Shown piece by piece: positions 7,556 to 14,931 of a stretch of 22,455 nt of DNA. The position numbers were made by a program, and so were the translations under genes. Origin of the DNA: JANQUM01 sp047630355 (GTDB taxonomy: Bacteria; Bacteroidota; Bacteroidia; Cytophagales; Spirosomataceae); contig JBLHXN010000057.1 of assembly GCA_047630355.1 (NCBI GenBank), positions 1-22,455 on the forward strand. The letters run 5' to 3'. Each line of letters begins with the position of its first letter. The stretch's first letter is position 1. The notes under the pieces are model-generated. The model saw only the letters and a program-made list of their open reading frames with translations, was not told the DNA's origin and did no database searches.

Positions 7556-7692
7556 AATATAATCTGTTTATTCAAAATGTTGCGTACCTACGTCACGCTG
7601 AGAAATTTGTATTGAATTATTTTCTACAAAGGTTAAGCTCCGATGAAGCTAACGAACGGACTAAGTCAGTTTTCGTTAATAATTCAACGTGA

Positions 7693-7714
7693 TTGTCCGT
7701 GTCCTCACGGATGA
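7693..7714. other. small hairpin between argB and the coiled-coil gene pair
   Basis: TCCGTG (7696-7701) and CACGGA (7706-7711) form a 6-bp stem with a TCCT loop, extended by weaker pairs to 7693 and 7714. It lies just past the 3' end of the leftward operon. Only the plus strand shows a short T-run, so a terminator role is uncertain. Confidence 0.3.
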
Positions 7715-7718
7715 CTTT

Positions 7719-9086
7719 TCAATTCTCCCGAAATCCATCCGTTATCGCTTTACGAAGAGCCTGATGAGGACGGAGTCCGTTTTGACGGTAAACCTTCGGC
7801 GACTTGTCTGGAGCGTCGTCTTTGGCTTCTTCGATGGTTCGTAGCTGACTTTGTCGATAAGCCGCAAACTCATCGTCGGTCATTCCTTGTCGGCTGGTTT
7901 TACCCATATCGTAACCGTCGGAGTAAGTATAAATCCGGCGGTCAATATCGTATTTCTTGTTCTTGTTTAGTAAGTCTTCGATAGCGGTTCTCAACTCACT
8001 TATTCTGGACTTGAGTTCTGCTAAATCAGGAAGTAATTCTATGGCGTTTTGGGCTACTATCTGTTGTTTTTGAGCTTCAATCAATTCTCCCTCTATTTCA
8101 GCTTCATTTTTATTCAATTTGTTTTGCTGATTCTTTAGCCGTCTGATAGCGGGGCCGGCCTGTAGCCAACGGTACCAAAACGTGTGCAAAATAGGGAACG
8201 CAATGCCCAAACAAATGGCTCCGGCAACGGCAAAAAGCACGCCACTCAATACAAACGACAGCAACGCCCATGTACTATTAACCAACGTCATGTTCAGGTT
8301 GTCAAACGCTTGCAGCTTTTCATCCATTTTAAGAATTAAAGCCCGATTGTCAACGGGTTGGCTTGGGTCGATTGGCTGAGATTCTAACTGTAATGCCTGA
8401 ATCTGCTTATTGATTCCATCTTTTAGTTTGTCGGCTTTGTACGCTTCGTACCGAAACCAGCCGAGTACAACCATTGTACCCATGGCGAAGACCACTAAAA
8501 ACGTTTGAAAATAGCCGTAAATTCGTTTCGTTTTTTCGTTGTAATCATTCAAATACGGTTGCTCCACGAGCCGCTCGTAGGCGGGTTTTAGCAATATTGA
8601 CAAACTCGCTAAACCAATGGCAAATAACCAGGCTTCCACATTATTTCGAATGTTTAAAGCGTACGCCACAATTTCGTGCGAAATAATCAAATCGCCCGCT
8701 ACAAACGCAATACCTGCTAACAGATACAGAATTCCGGCAAGTAACGCGTAAGGCGTTTTGTGAGCGGCTTTCTTGGTTTCAACAACTTCAAGTCTTTCGC
8801 CAACTACCTGACGCTCTTTCATCACGTGACCTTTTTTACCTTGCAGTAAATTCACCTGAGCGGTGTGTTCCTGAAGTTCTCCGAATAGCTCTTTTCTGTC
8901 TTCCGTGACGGATGTAACTCGCCCGTTAATTTCCAGAATCTCCTGCTTTTTGTCGGCAATGCGTTCCTGAAAATACTCGTAGTTCACTTGACTGTCCAAA
9001 AAACCTTCGTAGGTTTCTTTATCTATATTCTCCGAACCTGACCTAAAGCCGTGTTGAAAATCTTCGTTTTGATATTCTTCGTTCAT
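7719..9086 (-). CDS. unrecognised membrane protein, coiled coil / 4 TM / coiled coil (second gene of pair)
   Basis: A 455-residue protein of unknown family. Residues about 30-110 are a charged heptad-rich coiled coil. Four hydrophobic segments follow at about 113-134, 150-168, 190-210 and 272-298. A polar linker containing QPIDPSQPVDN separates the third and fourth. A second coiled coil covers about 312-375. The tail (about 380-455) is polar, with Tyr and Asp clusters (YTYSDGYDMGK) and a basic end. There is no signal peptide, so both coiled coils are probably cytoplasmic. The start codon overlaps the stop of the upstream gene in an ATGA (9086-9083), so the two are translationally coupled and likely form a complex. 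No enzymatic motif is visible. Confidence 0.8.
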   Translation of the reverse strand: MNEEYQNEDFQHGFRSGSENIDKETYEGFLDSQVNYEYFQERIADKKQEILEINGRVTSVTEDRKELFGELQEHTAQVNLLQGKKGHVMKERQVVGERLEVVETKKAAHKTPYALLAGILYLLAGIAFVAGDLIISHEIVAYALNIRNNVEAWLFAIGLASLSILLKPAYERLVEQPYLNDYNEKTKRIYGYFQTFLVVFAMGTMVVLGWFRYEAYKADKLKDGINKQIQALQLESQPIDPSQPVDNRALILKMDEKLQAFDNLNMTLVNSTWALLSFVLSGVLFAVAGAICLGIAFPILHTFWYRWLQAGPAIRRLKNQQNKLNKNEAEIEGELIEAQKQQIVAQNAIELLPDLAELKSRISELRTAIEDLLNKNKKYDIDRRIYTYSDGYDMGKTSRQGMTDDEFAAYRQSQLRTIEEAKDDAPDKSPKVYRQNGLRPHQALRKAITDGFREN

Positions 9087-10153
9087 TCTAAGATTCTTTT
9101 GAGTTGATTACCCGATAATTTACCGCGGTAGCTTCTTGCCAGGCGAAATTCGCTTTCAAAAAGTTTAATCAGCGAATCGCGTTTGCTTTGATAACGTTCA
9201 AGCGATGCTTCGGCTTGATTGAGACTGGGTAATATTTTCCACTTTTCGATGCGTAATTCGTCAACATCTTGTTCAAAATTCATTATCTCGCTTTCCCACT
9301 GTTCCTTTTTCTGAACTTGGTCTTTTTGTAACTGAATATTTTTTGTCCACGCTAAACTATCGGATTTGATAACGCTGAGATTACTCAGAACTAATTTTCC
9401 CGAAAACATAAAGAGAGAGAAAACGAACAGAAAAAGTGCGATTGATTGCCAAACGGATTGGTTGCCGATGCTTTGGGTAAACACGAAGAATGCCGCCGCA
9501 AATGGTAGGCTGACTTCTTCAAGTAATTGCCGCCACGAAACAGATGAGTTTTTTTCGTGAAAAAACGAAAAGCGACCAAACAAATTGAACATTCCCGCCA
9601 ATAGTACACCAATCGCAATGAACTTGTGATTTTCGGTGAAATTTGGTGCAAGTGAATGGTCAATCAGAAAAAAGTTGCCCACGCACATTCCGATGGCAAG
9701 TAATAACCCGACACTTGTACGAAGTAAGTTATGATCTTTCGGCGATTCGTTTTCGAGCGTCTCAATTTTGCTATTCAACGCCTCAATACGACTTCCTTTT
9801 TGTTCGATAAATAAATTCAACTCTCCGATTTTCTCAGACAAGCGTTCGACTTCCTTTTCAATATCGGCAGTTTGATGTTTGAAAAACGAACGGATAACCG
9901 TTGTCTTTTCTTCGGCTTCGGCATTCGAAAGTCCGAAAATGACACCTTCGTCACGCAGAGCATCTTCACTTGAAAGCCAGTGCGGGAGCGGCTCGTCTCG
10001 GGCTTCGGCAAGTACGTTTACTGTTTCAATCGCTTCCGTGATAACTTCATTACTCGGTACGTCAGCTGCGGCTGTTTCCACGGTTTCACTTACGGGAATT
10101 TCGGGAGGAGGTTCTTTTTTAAAGAAAGATTTTATGCGTTGTAGCGGGTTCAT
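9083..10153 (-). CDS. unrecognised membrane protein, coiled coil / 4 TM / coiled coil (first gene of pair)
   Basis: A 356-residue protein of unknown family. A Pro/Glu-rich, probably disordered N-terminus (1-60) is followed by a segment with PHWLSSEDAL and a coiled coil at about 96-138. Four hydrophobic segments lie at about 146-167, 177-197, 211-230 and 235-257. A second coiled coil runs about 268-335, and the end is basic (SYRGKLSGNQLKRILE). The order of parts is the same as in the coupled downstream protein, although the sequences are not clearly alike. The start ATG at 10153 follows a 136-base divergent intergenic region. The layout suggests a membrane scaffold or mechanosensing assembly, but that is speculation. 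Confidence 0.8.
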   Translation of the reverse strand: MNPLQRIKSFFKKEPPPEIPVSETVETAAADVPSNEVITEAIETVNVLAEARDEPLPHWLSSEDALRDEGVIFGLSNAEAEEKTTVIRSFFKHQTADIEKEVERLSEKIGELNLFIEQKGSRIEALNSKIETLENESPKDHNLLRTSVGLLLAIGMCVGNFFLIDHSLAPNFTENHKFIAIGVLLAGMFNLFGRFSFFHEKNSSVSWRQLLEEVSLPFAAAFFVFTQSIGNQSVWQSIALFLFVFSLFMFSGKLVLSNLSVIKSDSLAWTKNIQLQKDQVQKKEQWESEIMNFEQDVDELRIEKWKILPSLNQAEASLERYQSKRDSLIKLFESEFRLARSYRGKLSGNQLKRILE

Positions 10154-10247
10154 GATTTATAGCTTTTTCAAATAACTTCAAAAAGAATGAATTATTACCG
10201 AAATTTCAAAAGAAATGTGATGAATGGAGAATAGTATAAAGCGTAAA

Positions 10248-10278
10248 AATCAATTATTCTTGTAAACACGAATTGATT
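10248..10278. promoter_or_regulatory. 31-bp dyad upstream of the four-TM gene, possible operator
   Basis: AATCAATT (10248-10255) and AATTGATT (10271-10278) are exact inverted copies separated by 15 nt, ending 11 bases before the ATG at 10290. It lies between two divergent genes, so a regulator bound here could affect either. Confidence 0.35.
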
Positions 10279-10289
10279 AAAGAAAAGAC

Positions 10290-10679
10290 ATGACTTTATC
10301 GCACAGAAATATTTTTCTTATTGACGGGCTCGGAGCCATCTTATCGGCGTTCATGCTGAGTGTTGTACTGACTTATTTCGAAAGTCTGTTTGGTATGCCG
10401 CACGAAGTGTTAAAACCACTTGCGGTGGTAGCGTGTATTTCTTCTATGTATTCGCTGACCTGTCATTTTAACGCATTTTCTAATTGGCGACCTTTTTTAA
10501 AACTCATCGCTATTTCAAACTCGATTTATTGTCTAATTTCTATTGGCTTCGTTGTCTATTATTTTGAAAAACTTACTTCTATTGGCATTTGCTATTTTGT
10601 ATTGGAAATTATAGTTGTGGGAATGCTTGTGTCTACAGAATGTCGGATTGCTTTACAGGGGAAGAGTGGAGGTGCGTAA
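10290..10679 (+). CDS. small four-TM membrane protein of unknown function
   Basis: A 129-residue integral membrane protein with four hydrophobic segments at about 7-28, 41-60, 67-90 and 95-118. The opening RNIFLIDGLGAILSAFML and the second-helix motif LAVVACISSMYSL resemble a family of conserved but unnamed proteins seen in many Bacteroidota (from memory). It carries no catalytic motif. It is followed after 95 bases by the DUF2975/HTH pair, and the intervening region has its own dyad, so it is probably a separate transcript. Its low G+C content matches the DUF2975 gene. Confidence 0.78.
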   Translation: MTLSHRNIFLIDGLGAILSAFMLSVVLTYFESLFGMPHEVLKPLAVVACISSMYSLTCHFNAFSNWRPFLKLIAISNSIYCLISIGFVVYYFEKLTSIGICYFVLEIIVVGMLVSTECRIALQGKSGGA

Positions 10680-10736
10680 ATTTTTAATTTTATGAAAAAA
10701 GATTAATATTTATTGTTTATCAATGAATATTTGCCG

Positions 10737-10756
10737 TTGTTTGTGATGTCAAACAA
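10737..10756. promoter_or_regulatory. dyad upstream of the DUF2975/HTH pair, candidate operator
   Basis: TTGTTTG (10737-10743) and CAAACAA (10750-10756) are perfect inverted repeats with a 6-nt spacer, 18 bases before the ATG at 10775. The position and size suit a dimeric Cro/CI-type repressor, and the gene two steps downstream encodes one. Autoregulation is inferred. Confidence 0.45.
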
Positions 10757-10774
10757 ATGTAAACCTTAATAAAA

Positions 10775-11305
10775 ATGAAAACAGAAACATTATTGGGTAT
10801 TATGAAAGTGTTATCTTGGATCGTATTTATCGGTCTTTGCATCAATGCCGGTACGCCGCTTATTACTTATGGCATAAGCCAATTTGTAAACCCTGAAGCC
10901 GCCCGAAATTTATTCAACGGCTTGGACTTGTTCGCCATTTCGCAATCACATCGGTATTGGTATGCGTTGTTAGTTTTGAATTTTTCGGCAATAACTGCCT
11001 TGAAAGCTTATATGATGTATTGTGTTATCAAGGTTTTATCAAATATTAATTTGGAGAACCCTTTTAGCCAACCTGTTTTCAATTTAGTTTCTAAATTAAG
11101 CGGATTAGCACTCGTAATCGGTATTGCGATAATTGTAACAAAAAATCAGACAAAGTGGATGGCGAAAACGATGGACATGGGTAATTACCACGGCTTTTTT
11201 GGCGGCGGAGACGAGTTTGTATTCTTTGCAGGAATCCTTTTTATCATTTCGCTGGTTTTCAAGCGTGGAATGGAACTCCAAAATGAAAGCGAATTAACCA
11301 TTTAA
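10775..11305 (+). CDS. DUF2975 membrane protein (YoaS-like)
   Basis: A 176-residue protein with four membrane segments at about 11-33, 61-86, 103-122 and 147-162. The family signature is the NPF after the second membrane segment (ENPFSQPVFNLVSKL) and the C-terminal FKRGMELQNESELTI. DUF2975 proteins are nearly always followed by a small YozG-type HTH protein, as here, where the stop and next start are 3 bases apart. The role of the pair is not established. It may be a membrane-linked regulatory module in which the membrane protein controls the repressor. One oddity is the Gly-rich GFFGGGDEF loop before the last helix. Confidence 0.85.
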   Translation: MKTETLLGIMKVLSWIVFIGLCINAGTPLITYGISQFVNPEAARNLFNGLDLFAISQSHRYWYALLVLNFSAITALKAYMMYCVIKVLSNINLENPFSQPVFNLVSKLSGLALVIGIAIIVTKNQTKWMAKTMDMGNYHGFFGGGDEFVFFAGILFIISLVFKRGMELQNESELTI

Positions 11306-11308
11306 ATC

Positions 11309-11518
11309 ATGCCAATAATTGTGAATTTAGACGTGATGATGGCGAAACGTAAAATGTCATTAAATGAGCTTTCGGAGCGAGTAGGAGTTTCGCTTTCAAA
11401 CCTTTCCATTCTAAAAACGGGAAAGGCAAAAGCCGTGCGGTTTTCTACGCTCGAAACCATCTGCGAAGTGCTTGAGTGCCAACCGGGGGATATTTTGGAA
11501 TATGCGAAGGAAGGATGA
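11309..11518 (+). CDS. Cro/CI-type HTH regulator (YozG-like)
   Basis: A 69-residue, single-domain DNA-binding protein. The HTH is at about residues 17-40: SLNELSERVGVSLSNLSILK, with the recognition helix centred on SLSNLSILKTG. The rest, FSTLETICEVLECQPGDILEY, is the standard end of this family. It is co-transcribed and probably translationally coupled with the DUF2975 gene. Small size with no effector domain suggests a repressor whose activity is controlled by its membrane partner or by its own level. The dyad at 10737-10756 is a candidate binding site. Confidence 0.92.
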   Translation: MPIIVNLDVMMAKRKMSLNELSERVGVSLSNLSILKTGKAKAVRFSTLETICEVLECQPGDILEYAKEG

Positions 11519-11766
11519 GGTTTTCTTGCTTACCTCCTCAAAGTTGTTTAAACAGAACCACAAAGTGGTGGTATTATTTTAGATAACGTACATATTTTGG
11601 GACTTTTAAAACCACGGAGTGGTGACATTATTTATGTCACCCTTTTCGGGTTCACTTACTCACGGAATGTATTATTTCTACAATAATTTCATCCTTTCAG
11701 GATTACAACATCTGATAGAAACAGCAAAGCGTCATTCCTTTGCAGCTATCAATAGTTTTAGCTCCT

Positions 11767-11805
11767 CTTTGCGTTGGTTCAACCATCGCAAGGGGGTTAC
11801 AGCGA
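11767..11805 (+). repeat. 39-nt direct repeat, copy 1
   Basis: Matches 11994-12032 at 36 of 39 positions. It contains the near-palindrome 11769-11791, whose right arm AACCATCGCAA is intact and whose left arm carries one change. Confidence 0.85.
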
Positions 11806-11993
11806 TTTGTACCCGATTTCGTAAAATTTTCGTTCACTTTCGTCATCAATCTGCATCAGTTTTAAGTAGTGCGACCAGCTTAATTTGAATTGGTCAGACA
11901 GCGTTTGACCAATTGAGTAAACAAGATAAAACTGTCTCATTTGTATTAGGAACATCGCTTTAAAAATCCGAGACGGTGTTTCGGATTTTCTTG

Positions 11994-12032
11994 CTTTGCG
12001 ATGGTTCAACCATTGCAAGGGTGTTACAGCGA
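11994..12032 (+). repeat. 39-nt direct repeat, copy 2
   Basis: Second copy of the 39-nt unit, 227 bases after the first. Here the left arm TTGCGATGGTT (11996-12006) is intact and the right arm carries the change, so the two copies together restore a perfect 11-bp palindrome. Confidence 0.85.
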
Positions 12033-12168
12033 GTTTCACTCGCTTGCATTTATGATGCGGAAACTTATAAAAATGGTTGGGTTTGTTTTAGCCGAGTAAA
12101 ACTCGGCGTACACACGTACGAAGCTGCAAGCTTCGCACAGCTGAATCCCGTCACTTGAATGAAAAAGT

Positions 12169-12618
12169 TTATAATGCAGTTTGGTAAAGTTTTTGAACCA
12201 AAAGGGAATCTTCCGCATTTAGTGGTCTTCCAAAGCTATTTACTTTTTTCTCAAGGTATATTGCTCCGCAATAGAAATTGAATAAAAAAACAGAATATTT
12301 CTTTAGAAGCATTACATTTAAATTCCCCCTATTCTTTTTAAGTGTATCACCAATTTCAGGATAGTCATTTATAGAAACATACATCATTGCGTTTGACTTA
12401 AATCGCACCTTTTCACTGTTATCTATACTAATTCCAGTAAAATCGGTTCTGGCAGGATTCCATTTCTGCCTTAAATCAGTTATTACCAAATTTATATAAT
12501 CTTTTTTAACATAATCTACACTTTCTTCGCAACCAACTTCTTCAGTAACGAAACAGGAACTCAACAACTGAAAAAGCATTATGACTACGACTGTATAAGA
12601 AACCTTTTTAAATTTCAT
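12169..12618 (-). CDS. lipoprotein of unknown function
   Basis: A 149-residue protein with a type II signal: a basic start MKFKKVSYT, a hydrophobic run and LLSSC, giving lipidation at Cys22. The mature part has two further Cys residues (at C30 and in FYCGAIYLEKK) and no motif that I recognise. It is richer in A+T than the flanking genes. It sits between palindromes of one type: AGCGAGT/ACTCGCT and GCCGAGT/ACTCGGC on the left and ACCGAGT/ACTCGGT on the right. This could mean it arrived as a unit. No function is inferred. Confidence 0.72.
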   Translation of the reverse strand: MKFKKVSYTVVVIMLFQLLSSCFVTEEVGCEESVDYVKKDYINLVITDLRQKWNPARTDFTGISIDNSEKVRFKSNAMMYVSINDYPEIGDTLKKNRGNLNVMLLKKYSVFLFNFYCGAIYLEKKVNSFGRPLNAEDSLLVQKLYQTAL

Positions 12619-12718
12619 ACTATTACCTTTTTATAATATCTGAAACGATTACTTTTGAAATATTTGAGGAAAAGCTGTCCCCCCGCTCCCCAAATGATGC
12701 TCCTTCGTGGAAGTGTTC

Positions 12719-12735
12719 ACCGAGTTTCACTCGGT
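12719..12735. repeat. REP-like palindrome of the GAGT-TTC-ACTC type
   Basis: ACCGAGT (12719-12725) and ACTCGGT (12729-12735) pair perfectly around TTC. The core is the same as the palindrome at 12028-12044. It lies between the lipoprotein start and the 3' end of the penicillin-acylase gene. Confidence 0.6.
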
Positions 12736-12762
12736 CACAAAAGAATAATTCAATACAATTCC

Positions 12763-14820
12763 TCACCTCGGATGATACGTCCTCACCGCATTTTTACGAA
12801 CTTCTTCTTTATTCAGCGTCATGCGTTTGAGTTTTTTTGCGGCGAAAAGCTTCATTTGATCGTCGTAGTGCGGGTTTTCGGGATGATTGGAAACCCCGTA
12901 ATTTATCACTGATTCAATTTCGGGAAGTTGCCCTTTCTTGAATTTCGTTAGCTCAATGTACGTTTCGCCTTGTTTTACGGCGTGCTTTCCGTCGGCGTAT
13001 TCCGTTACTGCGTACATGGCGGTGATGACATCCGGCAAACCCCATATTGGTAATTCTTTTTCGCCGCGTTTCAATTTCTGAATTTCGCCGAGCGTAACGT
13101 TTTCTTTGCCAAAATTATCTATAAAATGCTTTTTAACGGCTCGTAATAATTCAACGCTCTCGGTTTCGGTAAGGGTTCTTTCAAAGCCGCTACTTTTATA
13201 TTTCTCGTAAATATTCCAGTAGAATTTCATAAAAATCGCCGCACCTTCGCTTTCAATATCGGCATTTCTGTTCCAGTTTTTTAAGGTCGAAATTTGCTTT
13301 GCAATGTCAGGGTACTTCGTTTCGTCCAAACGAAATAGCACGTTTACATCTGTTGGGTAAAGTAACGAATCCGTCGGGAGTTGACTGTCGTATTTCACTC
13401 GCTTGAAATCTTCGTAGCTGAATTTGTTGTAAGATTTCATCAAATCGCCCATCCGTTTGCTGCGGTTATTGTCGAAGGTTTCGTAACCCATCGTTTGGTC
13501 AAAATCTTCGTTTTTTAGGTTGTCTGCTTCTCCCGTGGCGTTAAATGGCGTATTATTCGTGTTGAATAAATAGCCACTTTTCGGGTTTAAGTATTGCGGT
13601 AAATCACTGAACGGGTGAAACTCCGTCCAGAGCGTTTCAGAAGTATTTCCGGGTAAGATTCCCGCCCATTCGTAATCTTGATTCCGAATCGGAATTTTAC
13701 CGTTGCTCACGTAGAAAATATTATCATCACGGTCGGCGTAAACGGTATTGAAGCCAGGAATGGCTGTCATTTCCATCGCTTTATAAAACTCTGCGTAGTT
13801 GGTCGCTTTGTTCATTCGATACCATTGTTCCACGCCCCGAATGTCCATATTTGCCCCAAATCGAACGGAGAAAGTTCCCTGCTCAGATTTCAACGTCGCA
13901 CCGTATTTACTCCAATACGCTTCCTTCTTTACCGGAATCACAAACGGCCCGACCTTGACTTTTAGTTTTACTTTTTCAACTTCCAAGTCAATCCATTCTC
14001 CGTCGAATTTGTATTGATTTTCGTTGTCGAGATTCATCTCCAATTGATACACATCAATTTTATCCTGATTATTTACCGTGTGTGCCCAACCGAGATTTTC
14101 GTTCGTTCCCGCAAAAACAACCGGACCGCCGGGAAAAAGCCCTCCGAGTATATTCCAGCCTTCTTCGCTCACCAAATGAGCTTCGTACCAAGCCACCGGA
14201 CCCTCAAGTGGTTGGTGCGAGTTATTGGCAAGGTAAGTTGAACCGTCGGTGGTTTTAGTGTTCAAAATTGCAAGAGCATTTGAGCCTTCTGATTTGAAAT
14301 CTTTCAGTCCGTCGAGCTTATTTTGCAGAATAGTTTGCAATGTTTTTTCCACGCCTGAAATAACGGATAGCGAAAGAATGGTAGAAGTAATGTATTCCTT
14401 TGCCGTCAACGGAAAAGCTTTCTTCGTTAAAACTTCTTTGGGGTGAGCGGCGGCGTATGCATTTATTCCGCTAACGTAGCCTTCAATCAACCGAACGAAA
14501 TCGGGTGAAAGCGTACTAAACCCTCTATTTACCAATTGTTTACAGCGAAGTAATGCCACCACGTAATCTACCGTAGCTCCGTCTTTACCATTTACACGTC
14601 CGAGCATTTGCTTTCCGGCGAGCATTGTGAATTGCATCGTTTTGAAATCATCTTCGGCGTTTGCCCAGGCAAGCCCGTAAGCCGTTTCGGCATCCGTCTT
14701 TCCAAAAATGTGCGGCACGCCCCATTTGTCCCGAATGATGTCAATATTCTCGGGGTTGACCTGAGAATATGTGGAGTACGTGAGTGTTAACAGCAGTATT
14801 GTCAATAGTATCTTTTTCAT
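12763..14820 (-). CDS. penicillin acylase family protein (Ntn hydrolase), secreted
   Basis: A 685-residue precursor of the penicillin amidase / acyl-homoserine-lactone acylase family, which cleaves amide bonds of acylated substrates. Residues 1-20 are a signal peptide. The N-terminal part has IIRDKWGVPHIFGKTDAE and YGLAWANAEDDF, both typical of the alpha subunit. The self-cleavage site is G179-S180 in EGSNALAI. S180 would become the free N-terminal nucleophile of the beta subunit. Downstream are NNSHQPL, PGGPVVFAGTNENLGWAHT and NTVYADRDDNIFYVSNG, which form the substrate-binding core. Length is slightly below the 750-850 usual for the family. The substrate is unknown: acyl-lactones, peptides or other N-acyl compounds are all possible. 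The gene is not in an evident operon. Confidence 0.9.
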   Translation of the reverse strand: MKKILLTILLLTLTYSTYSQVNPENIDIIRDKWGVPHIFGKTDAETAYGLAWANAEDDFKTMQFTMLAGKQMLGRVNGKDGATVDYVVALLRCKQLVNRGFSTLSPDFVRLIEGYVSGINAYAAAHPKEVLTKKAFPLTAKEYITSTILSLSVISGVEKTLQTILQNKLDGLKDFKSEGSNALAILNTKTTDGSTYLANNSHQPLEGPVAWYEAHLVSEEGWNILGGLFPGGPVVFAGTNENLGWAHTVNNQDKIDVYQLEMNLDNENQYKFDGEWIDLEVEKVKLKVKVGPFVIPVKKEAYWSKYGATLKSEQGTFSVRFGANMDIRGVEQWYRMNKATNYAEFYKAMEMTAIPGFNTVYADRDDNIFYVSNGKIPIRNQDYEWAGILPGNTSETLWTEFHPFSDLPQYLNPKSGYLFNTNNTPFNATGEADNLKNEDFDQTMGYETFDNNRSKRMGDLMKSYNKFSYEDFKRVKYDSQLPTDSLLYPTDVNVLFRLDETKYPDIAKQISTLKNWNRNADIESEGAAIFMKFYWNIYEKYKSSGFERTLTETESVELLRAVKKHFIDNFGKENVTLGEIQKLKRGEKELPIWGLPDVITAMYAVTEYADGKHAVKQGETYIELTKFKKGQLPEIESVINYGVSNHPENPHYDDQMKLFAAKKLKRMTLNKEEVRKNAVRTYHPR

Positions 14821-14880
14821 AGTTTTTTTGTTTTCAAAACCTTCATTTATATGTTTTGTGAAAATCTATTTATATGAAAT

Positions 14881-14903
14881 ACCTTTCTCTATGAGGGAAG
14901 GGT
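14881..14903. repeat. short hairpin of the GGGAAGGGTAGGGG type
   Basis: ACCTTTC (14881-14887) can pair with GAAGGGT (14897-14903) with one T-G pair, and a G-rich run follows. It lies between the permease 3' end and the acylase gene. The sequence resembles intergenic palindromes common in Bacteroidota. There is no T-run on the minus strand, so a terminator is not supported. Confidence 0.3.
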
Positions 14904-14931
14904 AGGGGCGGTCGGCGTTCCGAATGGGGCT

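Larger units (their letters stand above)
11519..12168. repeat. gene-free palindrome nest (about 13 inverted repeats)
   Basis: No protein gene is convincing in these 650 bases. Short inverted repeats follow one another: 11557-11569, 11611-11623, 11621-11641 (GGTGACAT / ATGTCACC), 11639-11651, 11691-11703, 11713-11751 (two-part stem), 11769-11791, 11888-11914 (AATTGGTCA / TGACCAATT), 11963-11989 (AAAATCCGA / TCGGATTTT), 11996-12018, 12028-12044 (AGCGAGT / ACTCGCT), 12091-12107 (GCCGAGT / ACTCGGC) and 12119-12135 (CGAAGCT / AGCTTCG). Loops are mostly 3-9 nt. They look like clustered REP or MITE remnants of the kind scattered through Bacteroidota chromosomes. Structured RNA is an alternative. Confidence 0.7.

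Noticed and set aside
9391..10175. Frames of 64-98 codons overlapping the first coiled-coil gene
   Set aside because: Shadows in other frames of a gene with clear membrane and coiled-coil structure.
11557..12135. CRISPR array
   Set aside because: Palindromes differ in sequence and spacing. There are no regular identical repeats with unique spacers and no cas genes.
11619..12218. Several 60-89 codon frames in the palindrome nest
   Set aside because: They translate across inverted repeats, overlap one another on both strands and show no domain or codon pattern.
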